64,000 nt of DNA from Candidatus Cryptobacteroides faecipullorum (GTDB lineage: Bacteria; Bacteroidota; Bacteroidia; Bacteroidales; UBA932), in the NCBI GenBank assembly GCA_017694885.1, contig JADIMH010000065.1, positions 1 to 64,000 on the forward strand. Direction: 5' to 3'. The first letter of the stretch is position 1; each line of letters starts with the position of its first letter. The notes under the pieces were generated by a model that worked only from the letters and a program-made list of their open reading frames with translations, was not told the DNA's origin and made no database searches. The translations under genes and the position numbers were made by a program. This document shows, piece by piece, positions 25,550-32,958 of the stretch.

Positions 25550-26476
25550 TCATTTTAATGAAGAAAGATATTTTTCGAGGTCGAGTGCTGCCCTGCATCC
25601 TGAAGCTGCCGCCGTAACGGCCTGTCTGTAAAGAGGATCCTGAACGTCACCGGCAGCAAAGACTCCTTCGACATTGGTCCTGGAGGTCTTGCCTTCGGTG
25701 ATGATATATCCGTTTCCGTCCACATTGACCCATTTGCTGAAAAGTTCGGAATTGGGATGATGGCCTATGGCCAGGAAAAAGCCGTCGATGCCTATCTCTT
25801 TTTCCGAGCCGTCCTTTCCGACAAGAAGGGCGCCTGTCACGCCAGAGGCATCCCCGAGGATCTCTTTCGTGTTGCAGTTCCAGAGTATCTCTATATTGTC
25901 TGTCCTGCGGACTTTTTCCTGCATCGCTTCCGAAGCCCTGAGGACATCCCGCCTGACTATCATGTATACTTTCTCGCACAGGGAAGCCAGGTATGTCGCC
26001 TCTTCGCATGCGGTATCCCCTCCCCCGACGACAGCGACCTTCTTGCCTCTGTAAAAGAAACCGTCACAGGTGGCGCATGCGGATACGCCCATCCCCTTGA
26101 ACTTCTCTTCCGACGGCAGGCCGAGATACTTCGCTGTAGCTCCCGTAGCTATGATGATGGCATCGGCGGCAATGTCCGTCTCTCCATCCGCCGTGATCCG
26201 GAAAGGACGAGAAGAAAGGTCCGCATCCGTAACGGCCCCGAGCCGGATATCCGCCCCGAGCCTCAGGGCCTGGGATCTCATCGAATCCATAAGCCCCTGT
26301 CCGTCGACACCGTTTTCAAAGCCGGGAAAATTCTCTATGTCAGTCGTTGTCGTAAGCTGGCCCCCGGGCTGCAGGCCTTCATACAAGACCGGCCGAAGAC
26401 CTGCCCTCGAGGCATAGATGGCCGCCGTATAACCGGCAGGTCCGCCTCCTATTATCAGACATTGTACGTGTTCCAT
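25550..26476 (-). CDS. trxB: Thioredoxin-disulfide reductase
   Basis: 308 residues, normal length. The FAD-binding 'IIGGGPAGYTAAIYASRAG', the redox pair C-A-T-C near residues 137-140, the NADPH-binding 'VAVVGGGDTACEEATYLA' and the final FAD motif 'GVFAAGDVQDPLYRQAVTAA' are all present. It passes electrons from NADPH to thioredoxin in the cytoplasm. It is the first gene of the trxB-bamD-rpoZ-recN run, with a -7 box 43 bases upstream. Confidence 0.96.
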   Translation of the reverse strand: MEHVQCLIIGGGPAGYTAAIYASRAGLRPVLYEGLQPGGQLTTTTDIENFPGFENGVDGQGLMDSMRSQALRLGADIRLGAVTDADLSSRPFRITADGETDIAADAIIIATGATAKYLGLPSEEKFKGMGVSACATCDGFFYRGKKVAVVGGGDTACEEATYLASLCEKVYMIVRRDVLRASEAMQEKVRRTDNIEILWNCNTKEILGDASGVTGALLVGKDGSEKEIGIDGFFLAIGHHPNSELFSKWVNVDGNGYIITEGKTSRTNVEGVFAAGDVQDPLYRQAVTAAASGCRAALDLEKYLSSLK

Positions 26477-26518
26477 CGCTATATTTCTAAAATTTCAAAC
26501 GTAATCCAGCACAAACTG

Positions 26519-26526
26519 CAAATATA
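26519..26526 (-). promoter_or_regulatory. Putative -7 promoter box for trxB
   Basis: Reverse-strand TATATTTG fits TAnnTTTG, 42 bases before the trxB ATG. It is back to back with the NigD-side box (26554-26561). Confidence 0.5.
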
Positions 26527-26535
26527 ATGATTTAT

Positions 26536-26561
26536 TTGTTATATACGTTTTTTTATCTTTG
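26536..26561 (+). promoter_or_regulatory. Putative promoter for the NigD-sigma factor operon
   Basis: TTG at 26536-26538 and TATCTTTG at 26554-26561. The spacer of 15 is shorter than usual, so the -7 box is the stronger part. It lies 59 bases before the NigD-like ATG. Confidence 0.5.
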
Positions 26562-26620
26562 CATGCAAGATTCAGGCAATACCTGATTTATCTTATTGGA
26601 ACAAATAAAACAGGACAATT

Positions 26621-27385
26621 ATGAAAAAATACATGAAATGGATCTGCGCCTTTTCCGCGCTCATCACACTCGGACTTGCGACTCAGTCATGTTCGAAAAA
26701 CGAAGGGTATGACATGTCGCTGCTCATGCCCAATGCCATCGTAACGCTTAAGCCGGCAGAAGGTACACCATCCTTCTATATACAGCTCGATGACAACACC
26801 ACCCTGGAACCTGTCAACATCCTGTCCTCCCCTATCGGAGACAAGGAAGGCAGGGCCCTCATGAACTTTTCAGAGACAGGACAGGCAAGCGAAAAGTACG
26901 ACAGGAAAGTCCATGTCAACTGGATCAGGCCCGTCCTTACCAAAGACATGGTTGCGGACGCCGGAGACGGGAATGACGGCAAATACGGTTCCGATCCGGT
27001 GGAAATTGCGGATTCATGGGTGAACATCGCTGAAGACGGTTACCTGACGCTACAGTTCCTGACCTATTTCGGCAATTCGGGAATCGCACATGAAGTCAAC
27101 CTGCTCAATGCCGGAACCGAATCCGACCCGTATATTGTGGAATTCAGGCATAATGCACATGGAGACTACAGCGGGTCTCTGGCATCAGGCATAGCGGCTT
27201 TCAGACTCGACGGTCTTGAAAACGGGCTGGGTCTTCCGGATACCGAAGGCAAAACGGTGGATCTCACGCTGAAATACAAGTCATACAGCGGCGAAAAGTC
27301 AATAAAATTCAAATACTGCACCCGGAAAACCACGGAGCCCGGGAAAATAGATACCGGAGCAGACTACAGTCTGAAGCTCAAATAA
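26621..27385 (+). CDS. NigD-like lipoprotein
   Basis: 254 residues. The signal peptide ends in a lipobox TQSC (Cys near residue 24), so the protein is lipid-anchored. 'DMSLLMPNAIVTLKP' and 'SFYIQLDDNTTLEPVN' match the NigD N-terminal OB-like domain and 'DPYIVEFRHNAHGDYSG' the C-terminal beta-sandwich part. NigD was first named in a Bacteroides bacteriocin-linked (nig) operon, but its molecular function is not known. It is 22 bases upstream of an ECF sigma factor gene on the same strand, so it may belong to an envelope stress or signalling operon. Confidence 0.82.
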   Translation: MKKYMKWICAFSALITLGLATQSCSKNEGYDMSLLMPNAIVTLKPAEGTPSFYIQLDDNTTLEPVNILSSPIGDKEGRALMNFSETGQASEKYDRKVHVNWIRPVLTKDMVADAGDGNDGKYGSDPVEIADSWVNIAEDGYLTLQFLTYFGNSGIAHEVNLLNAGTESDPYIVEFRHNAHGDYSGSLASGIAAFRLDGLENGLGLPDTEGKTVDLTLKYKSYSGEKSIKFKYCTRKTTEPGKIDTGADYSLKLK

Positions 27386-27407
27386 CAGCTCCGGGACCTG
27401 AATATCA

Positions 27408-27968
27408 ATGGGACAGGACAGGGAATTACAGCTCGTAACGGATATAAGGAAAGGTGACAGGTCTGCAATGTCAGACCTGTACCGTTATTATATAGGTTAC
27501 CTGAGGGCCTTGTGTTCCAGATATGTCACCGATGATGACGATGTCAACGACATATTGCAGTCATGTTTCATCAAGATATTCACTTCCATGGACAGGTTCC
27601 AGTACAGGGGCCAGGGTTCCCTGAAAGCATGGATCAGCAGGATTACTGTCAATGAATCGCTCAGGTTCCTCCACCGGAACAGAAAAGATGACGCCTTCAA
27701 GGACAGTATTCTCAAAGAAGCGGAAGAATCGGATGACGCGGATCCGGAGGTGGAAGATATCCCGGCCGATGTCCTGCAGCAGATGATACGCGACCTTCCT
27801 GACGGATACAGAAGTGTATTCAATCTCTATGTCCTTGAGGAAAAGAGCCATAGGGAGATAGCGGAAATGCTCGGAATTACGGAAAGCACATCGGCATCGC
27901 AGTTCCACAGGGCAAAGAAGATTCTTGCCGCCAGAATCAAGGAATACAGAAAACGGACAAACGGATAA
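27408..27968 (+). CDS. ECF-type RNA polymerase sigma factor
   Basis: 186 residues. Region 2 is at about 20-85 ('MSDLYRYYIGYLRALCSRYV', 'DVNDILQSCFIKIFTS'), followed by an acidic linker, and region 4 at about 130-180 ('LPDGYRSVFNLYVLEEKSHREIAEMLGI' with a helix-turn-helix and 'SASQFHRAKKIL'). There is no region 1 or 3, so it is an extracytoplasmic-function sigma. The adjacent gene (3 bases downstream) looks like its regulator. It is not paired with a FecR-type anti-sigma or a SusC gene, so it is not the usual PUL sigma. Confidence 0.93.
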   Translation: MGQDRELQLVTDIRKGDRSAMSDLYRYYIGYLRALCSRYVTDDDDVNDILQSCFIKIFTSMDRFQYRGQGSLKAWISRITVNESLRFLHRNRKDDAFKDSILKEAEESDDADPEVEDIPADVLQQMIRDLPDGYRSVFNLYVLEEKSHREIAEMLGITESTSASQFHRAKKILAARIKEYRKRTNG

Positions 27969-27971
27969 GCT

Positions 27972-29219
27972 ATGGACAGACAATGGGAAAAACAGCTGCG
28001 CGAGAAGATGTCGCAATATTCTCAGAGCGAACCTGACGGACTCTGGGAAGACATCATGCACAGGATGGATGAGATCAGACCCATACAGACTGAACCGCAC
28101 AGGAAAAGCAAGAATGTTTTCTTGCTGCCGTTTATTGCAGCAGCTGCGGCCGTCGCCGCCTTCTTTATAGTCATGAAAGGCACCGGTGCATCCGACCCGG
28201 GTTCTCCGGCCGGCAGGGCTGCGATACTGGCGGATGCCGCCGAGGTATCTCTGCCGGAAATACCGTCGCCTGTACCTGCAGGAAGCCTGGAAAGACCTTA
28301 TTATACAGAAAAAAAGCAAGAAGAACGCAGTAGCGGAAATGAAAACGGCGCCCCGACAGGAATACAGGAAGCGGCAGCCAGTGACATACACGAAGACAAT
28401 GATGGACGGGACACGCATATAAGCGGGGAAAAGCCTGCAGAAGACGAAGGCTTCACCATGGGCGGAGATTATTTTCAGGACCTTGACTACAAAGAGAAGG
28501 GACGGAAAAGCAGAGGAAACAGGAAAAGATTCAGCACAAGCCTTTCCATATCCAATCTGACCGGATCCAGACAGGCCTATGGCGGATACGGGACAATCCA
28601 GCCGGCAGCATTGTCTTTCAATGGGATACCTGTCAAGAATGCCATAAGCGCAATTCCCGGAAACGGAATACTGCTTCTGAACAGAGGGAACGAATCCAGC
28701 ACCGAAATCAGGCACAGACAGCCTGTTCGGGCCGGAGTAACATTCAAGTATTATCTTTCCGACAAATGGGGAGTAGAAACCGGACTTGTATATTCCTATC
28801 TGGCGTCCCGGATGGAAACCGTAAATTCGACCATGTACGCAAGCAATACCGACCAGCAGCTGCACTATCTCGGAATACCGCTACGGTTAAGCTATAACAT
28901 TTTCGACTCCAAATATCTTACCGTCTATGCAAGTGCCGGAGGAATGGCCGAGAAATGCATTTCCGGCTCAGCCAGGACAATAGTGGAAATAAACGGCACA
29001 GAGACAGACAATACTGCCGGCAGGATAAACATAAAGCCATTGCAGTGGTCTGTAAGTGCAGAAGCGGGAGTTCAGGGGAACATCAACGATTTTATCGGAA
29101 TATACATCGAGCCCGGAGCGAGCTGGCATTTCGACAACGGAAGCCTTGTCAGTACAGTCTACAAGGAAAAGCCTCTTAATTTCAACCTTGAGTTCGGAAT
29201 AAGATTCTCTTTTAGGTAA
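27972..29219 (+). CDS. Anti-sigma-like protein fused to an outer-membrane-type beta-barrel domain
   Basis: 415 residues. Residues 1-45 are soluble and polar ('WEKQLREKMSQYSQSEPDGLWEDIM'), as in the cytosolic part of Bacteroidota anti-sigma-like proteins. One membrane helix lies near 48-68 (VFLLPFIAAAAAVAAFFIV). A low-complexity linker (about 70-175) follows, and from about 175 to the end an outer-membrane-type barrel: alternating strands such as 'AGVTFKYYLSDKWGVETGLVYSYLAS' and 'YLGIPLRLSYNIF', ending in FGIRFSFR with a C-terminal aromatic residue. It has no cleavable signal. The layout suggests a protein that reaches from cytoplasm to outer membrane, although the barrel-like part could also be periplasmic. 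It is encoded 3 bases after the sigma gene. Confidence 0.8.
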   Translation: MDRQWEKQLREKMSQYSQSEPDGLWEDIMHRMDEIRPIQTEPHRKSKNVFLLPFIAAAAAVAAFFIVMKGTGASDPGSPAGRAAILADAAEVSLPEIPSPVPAGSLERPYYTEKKQEERSSGNENGAPTGIQEAAASDIHEDNDGRDTHISGEKPAEDEGFTMGGDYFQDLDYKEKGRKSRGNRKRFSTSLSISNLTGSRQAYGGYGTIQPAALSFNGIPVKNAISAIPGNGILLLNRGNESSTEIRHRQPVRAGVTFKYYLSDKWGVETGLVYSYLASRMETVNSTMYASNTDQQLHYLGIPLRLSYNIFDSKYLTVYASAGGMAEKCISGSARTIVEINGTETDNTAGRINIKPLQWSVSAEAGVQGNINDFIGIYIEPGASWHFDNGSLVSTVYKEKPLNFNLEFGIRFSFR

Positions 29220-29235
29220 AAAATCGGATAAGGTG

Positions 29236-29265
29236 TTGCAGTGTACGATTTTTTTACTACCTTTG
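29236..29265 (+). promoter_or_regulatory. Promoter of tRNA-His
   Basis: TTG at 29236-29238 and TACCTTTG at 29258-29265 with a 19-base spacer, 18 bases before the tRNA. It shares the box and following CAATCCC with the tRNA-Asn promoter. Confidence 0.85.
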
Positions 29266-29283
29266 CAATCCCAAAACCAATAT

Positions 29284-29358
29284 GGTACCCATAGTTCAGT
29301 TGGTTAGAGCGTCAGATTGTGGTTCTGAATGTCGTCGGTTCGAATCCGACTGGGTACC
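29284..29358 (+). tRNA. tRNA-His (anticodon GTG)
   Basis: The acceptor arm has eight pairs including the extra G(-1):C73 pair that marks tRNA-His: GGTACCCA pairs with TGGGTACC. The D arm is TAGTTCAGTTGGTTAGAGC, the anticodon stem TCAGA/TCTGA holds the loop TTGTGGT with anticodon GTG, and the T arm holds GGTTCGAATCC. CCA is not encoded. A terminator follows within five bases. Confidence 0.94.
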
Positions 29359-29362
29359 CTTC

Positions 29363-29396
29363 AAAAAAGCCTCTCACGATTGCGAGAGGCTTTTTT
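29363..29396. terminator. Bidirectional terminator between tRNA-His and the sulfatase
   Basis: GCCTCTC (29369-29375) pairs with GAGAGGC (29384-29390). The stem is flanked by A6 on one side and T6 on the other, so it can end the tRNA-His transcript (plus) and the PUL transcript coming from the sulfatase (minus), whose stop is ten bases away. Confidence 0.88.
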
Positions 29397-29405
29397 CATT
29401 CCCAT

Positions 29406-30977
29406 TTACCGGGCCCTGGCCGCGAGTTTGCTTTCTATCGGATCATGGTACTGGTCCTGAAGCCGTTTCAGCTCGGTCCTCAACTGTTCGGTTATCTCCT
29501 CATATCCTTCTTTCCCGTAGAGATTGTTCATTTCATGAGGATCGGACTGGAGATCATAGAGTTCCCAGCAGTCGATGTCGTTATAGAAATGCATGAGCTT
29601 CCATCTGTCGGTCCTTACCCCATAGTGCCGCTTTACCATATGCTCTGCAGGGTACTCATAAAAATGATAGTACAGAGACTGTCTCCAGTCCGACGGGTTC
29701 TCCCCTTTCAGAAGAGGAAGAAGAGAAACGCCCTGGATATCATCAGGGACAGGCGCTCCTGCCAGTTCAAGGAACGTAGGGGCATAGTCTATATTCTGGA
29801 CCATCTGTGAAATATCGCCTCTGGCCTTGAGCCCTTTCGGGAGCCTCATTACCAGCGGAGTCCGCATTGATTCCTCATACATGAACCTCTTGTCGAACCA
29901 GCCATGCTCACCCATATAGAATCCCTGGTCTGAAGTGTAGACGACAAGGGTGTTGTCCAGCAGACCTTTCTCCTCAAGATAATCCAGAACCCTGCCGATA
30001 TTGTCATCCAGAGACTTGACGACCTTTGCATAATCACGCATGTATCTCTGGAATTTCCATTCGGCGAGATCTTTCCCCTGCGGATTCTTCTCCTTGAATT
30101 CTTCGATTATCGGAGCATAGGCGTCATGATAGGTTTTCCTGTCTTCAGGAGAGAGCCTGTTTACCATATAACGGTAAGTGGATGCAAGAGGGGTATCGAT
30201 TCCTGTATCCATTTTCGTATCATAGACGATATCCATATCCTTCCATATGCTCATTTCCTGCGCTGCCGCCGCCTGACGCCCCTGATAGTCATCATAGAAG
30301 TTTTCCGGAAGATCGAATACGGTATCCTCGTACTCGTTCAGATACTTGAGGTCCGGGAGCCATGCCCTGTGACAGGCCTTATGGTGTATGAAAAGACAGA
30401 AAGGCTTGTCCTTGTCCCTCTTATTCTCGATCCAGTCTATTCCCTTGTCGGTAACGATATCTGTCACATATCCTTCTACGCGGACAGTATCATTATCCAT
30501 GGTTATGAAATCCGGATTATAATAATCGCCCTGGTTCGGAAGTATCTCCCAGTAATCGAATCCGGTAGGAAGCGATATCAGATGCCACTTGCCGACTATC
30601 GCCGTCTGATAGCCTGCCTTCTGAAGCAGTTTCGGCATAGTCTGCTGCGAGCCGTCGAAAATGCAGGTCGTGTTGTCGGTAAAACCGTTGGCATGGCTGT
30701 GCTTGCCTGTCAACATACATGCCCGGCTCGGGCCGCTGAGAGAATTGGCCACGAAACTGTTGACGAATTTCACGCCATCGGCGGCAATGCGGTCAAGGTT
30801 GGGCGTATGCACATTGGAGTCATCATAGCAGCTCATCATCTGGGCTGTATGATCATCGGTCATGATATAAACGATATTGTACCTGGTATCGGCCTTTTTG
30901 TCGGCCCCGCAGGAGGTAAGGGACAGCAGGACGGCCGTTCCTGAAAGGGTCTTGATAATGTTGATTCCGGTCATCAT
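29406..30977 (-). CDS. Ser-type S1 sulfatase, probably GlcNAc-6-O-sulfatase (S1_11-like)
   Basis: 523 residues with a lipobox LTSC near residue 23, so it should be a lipoprotein facing the periplasm or cell surface. Metal residues lie in 'IVYIMTDDHTAQMM' and 'VVYTSDQGFYMGEHGW'. The active-site motif is S-G-P-S-R near 81-85, so the formylglycine would come from Ser 81 by an anaerobic radical SAM maturase (anSME), not encoded here. The flanking segment 'ACMLTGKHSHANG' and the C-terminal 'ELYDLQSDPHEMNNL' are typical of S1 sulfatases. The resemblance to subfamily S1_11 (GlcNAc-6-O-sulfatases) fits the neighbouring GH20 hexosaminidase. It is the last gene of the PUL. Confidence 0.88.
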   Translation of the reverse strand: MMTGINIIKTLSGTAVLLSLTSCGADKKADTRYNIVYIMTDDHTAQMMSCYDDSNVHTPNLDRIAADGVKFVNSFVANSLSGPSRACMLTGKHSHANGFTDNTTCIFDGSQQTMPKLLQKAGYQTAIVGKWHLISLPTGFDYWEILPNQGDYYNPDFITMDNDTVRVEGYVTDIVTDKGIDWIENKRDKDKPFCLFIHHKACHRAWLPDLKYLNEYEDTVFDLPENFYDDYQGRQAAAAQEMSIWKDMDIVYDTKMDTGIDTPLASTYRYMVNRLSPEDRKTYHDAYAPIIEEFKEKNPQGKDLAEWKFQRYMRDYAKVVKSLDDNIGRVLDYLEEKGLLDNTLVVYTSDQGFYMGEHGWFDKRFMYEESMRTPLVMRLPKGLKARGDISQMVQNIDYAPTFLELAGAPVPDDIQGVSLLPLLKGENPSDWRQSLYYHFYEYPAEHMVKRHYGVRTDRWKLMHFYNDIDCWELYDLQSDPHEMNNLYGKEGYEEITEQLRTELKRLQDQYHDPIESKLAARAR

Positions 30978-31012
30978 ATGTATGTTAACTGATTATTGCT
31001 GCAAATTTAACA

Positions 31013-31054
31013 GACAAGCCGGCCATTCCGGAATCCGGAATGACCGGCCTTGTC
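31013..31054 (-). terminator. Long inverted repeat between susD and the sulfatase
   Basis: GACAAG-CCGG-CATTCCGG arms face each other (31013-31054) with one bulge and one mismatch, giving a stem of about 18 pairs with a tiny loop. On the minus strand it follows the susD stop by 24 bases and precedes a moderately T-rich run. It may lower the level of sulfatase mRNA relative to susCD, or protect the susCD 3' end. Confidence 0.6.
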
Positions 31055-31078
31055 ATAAGATCTGATTCCCAAAGCGGT

Positions 31079-32947
31079 TTACCAGCCAGGATTCTGCACC
31101 CACAGATTATTTGTAAGGGTGATCATACCATCTCTGATAGGAAGAAGATAATCCCTGTCTACTTTAAACTGATATCCGTTCGGAAGATTGCCGTAAGGAA
31201 TGATATACCTGAAGCCGTTTTCATCTGCTTCTGTCAGGAACAGGTTATTGTCCGCAGGCTGGTCATATCTGAGGGCATCGCCGTAGAATTCATTGCCCTC
31301 CAGATCACTGCCGGTAAATACCGCACCGGAAGGGGTATACCCTTTGATAAGAACATCGGCGGCAGCCCAGCGGAAGATGTCGTACATGCGCTTGCCTTCG
31401 CAGGCAAGTTCCACCCTGCGCTCGCGGCGTACAGCCTGGATGTATTTGTCATCGCCGCCAGCGACATTCATCATAGGGTAATCAGAATCACTGTTGAACT
31501 CCCTGTCGAAATCCACCTCAGGCATTCCTACACGGTCGCGCAGCGGTTTCAGCGCAGCCTTGATCCTCTCGGCATTGCCTGGTCCGTCAAGTTCTGCCAA
31601 TGCCTCGGCAAAGTTAAGCAGAGCTTCCGCATAACGGAACTGGATAGCCGGAGCCTGGCTCTTGTACTCTCCTTCTATCGTAGAGAGGTCTGCAGGATCT
31701 ATCTCCACATGTTTCAGAAGCGCATAGCCGGTAGCATTCGAGTGGTATGCCCCGGACGGGTCTCCCTGAAGCAACGGATATGTGAAAATAAACGCATTGC
31801 TCGGCTCTTCATCACCTGCGGTATTCGGACGCAGCTGCTGTCCCGGGATACAAACCGTCTGGGAAAGACGCGGGTCACGCACAGTAGGCTGAAGCTCTGT
31901 ACCGTACACCTTCTTTGCCTCTATTCTTTCTTCCTTGCTGTAAGGCTTTCCGTCTATAGTAAGATAATCGTCAACCAGGGATGCAGTGATGCCTTTCTGT
32001 CCGCCTCCGAGGTTCTGGAAACGTGTAACCGAATGGCCGATATTGTCCGCTATGTCATATTTCTTCCACCAAAGGACTTCCGGATTGGATGACAGATCGT
32101 ACGTTACGAAAAGGGACCTGTAATCGTCAAGGGTGTTTCCCGTACTGTAGATTCTCCATCTTCCGGCCTCTGCTCCGTCGATTATAGGAGCGACGGCATC
32201 GACTGCCTGCTGGAGATAGTCGTCGATCTTATCGTCTGTAACTTCAGGATCATAGAAAGCATCGTCTTTCAGCTTGTGGTATTTCTCCCATGTACCTTCA
32301 AACAGGGCGACTTCGCTCTTCAGTATGCGGGCCACATCCTTATGGACTCTCATCGAAGCGCTGCTCGACTGGGTCTGGAGATTCTCGATGGCCATATCGA
32401 GGTCTGCAAGAATCTTGTCAGCAATGAATGTCCTGCTGTCGCGAGGAAGCTGCAGCTGCTCCAGGTCCGGATCCATCACCTTGTCTATCCATGTGACTCC
32501 GCCGTAATCCTTGAGAAGGCCATAGTAATACCATGCCCTGAAGTAATAGGCTTCACCGACACACTGCTTATAGGCGGCATCCTCAGTCGAACCTGTGTAA
32601 TGGTCAAGGTTGTTCAGAAGGAAATTCACGGCCCTTATCCAGTCGTATGCCGTAAGTTCGGCTCCGTTGGAGACAGAAAGGGCGCCGTTCAGCCTGGTGT
32701 CTACAGAAGAATACACCATATTGTCGCTCTGAACGTCACCGAAAGCTATGCCGGTTCCGTTTACAGTAGAAGGATGACCGCGGAAAGCATTGTTATAGAA
32801 ATTGTTGAGATACTTTTCCATCTCTCCGGTAGTCCTGAATACAGTAGAGGTCGATATCACAACCTCCGGTTCCTTCTCCAGACTGAAGCAGCCTGTTACG
32901 GAAGGAAGCAACGCAAGACCTGCAAATAGAATATATATTTTTTTCAT
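31079..32947 (-). CDS. SusD/RagB-family glycan-binding lipoprotein
   Basis: 622 residues with signal peptide and lipobox VTGC (Cys near residue 20), so it is an outer-membrane surface lipoprotein. The SusD fold is seen in the TPR-like segments ('AYKQCVGEAYYFRAWYYYGLLKDYGGVTWID') and the C-terminal region ('YIQAVRRERRVELACEGKRMYDIFRWAAADVLIKG', then a final 'LPIRDGMITLTNNLWVQNPGW'). SusD caps the SusC barrel and captures the glycan. It starts 11 bases after susC. The aromatic binding residues cannot be assigned by eye. Confidence 0.95.
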   Translation of the reverse strand: MKKIYILFAGLALLPSVTGCFSLEKEPEVVISTSTVFRTTGEMEKYLNNFYNNAFRGHPSTVNGTGIAFGDVQSDNMVYSSVDTRLNGALSVSNGAELTAYDWIRAVNFLLNNLDHYTGSTEDAAYKQCVGEAYYFRAWYYYGLLKDYGGVTWIDKVMDPDLEQLQLPRDSRTFIADKILADLDMAIENLQTQSSSASMRVHKDVARILKSEVALFEGTWEKYHKLKDDAFYDPEVTDDKIDDYLQQAVDAVAPIIDGAEAGRWRIYSTGNTLDDYRSLFVTYDLSSNPEVLWWKKYDIADNIGHSVTRFQNLGGGQKGITASLVDDYLTIDGKPYSKEERIEAKKVYGTELQPTVRDPRLSQTVCIPGQQLRPNTAGDEEPSNAFIFTYPLLQGDPSGAYHSNATGYALLKHVEIDPADLSTIEGEYKSQAPAIQFRYAEALLNFAEALAELDGPGNAERIKAALKPLRDRVGMPEVDFDREFNSDSDYPMMNVAGGDDKYIQAVRRERRVELACEGKRMYDIFRWAAADVLIKGYTPSGAVFTGSDLEGNEFYGDALRYDQPADNNLFLTEADENGFRYIIPYGNLPNGYQFKVDRDYLLPIRDGMITLTNNLWVQNPGW

Positions 32948-32958
32948 TGTCGTGATAA

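Noticed and set aside
26621-27385. Bacteriocin operon suggested by the NigD name
   Set aside because: No precursor peptide, export ATPase or immunity gene is nearby; NigD-like genes occur widely without bacteriocins.
27561-28865. 434-residue minus-strand ORF
   Set aside because: It is the shadow of the sigma factor and anti-sigma/barrel genes, which have clear domains.
31040-32092. 350-residue plus-strand ORF, and the similar one at 37007-38260
   Set aside because: They oppose susD and the GH20 gene, both certain by motif, and show no recognisable protein pattern.
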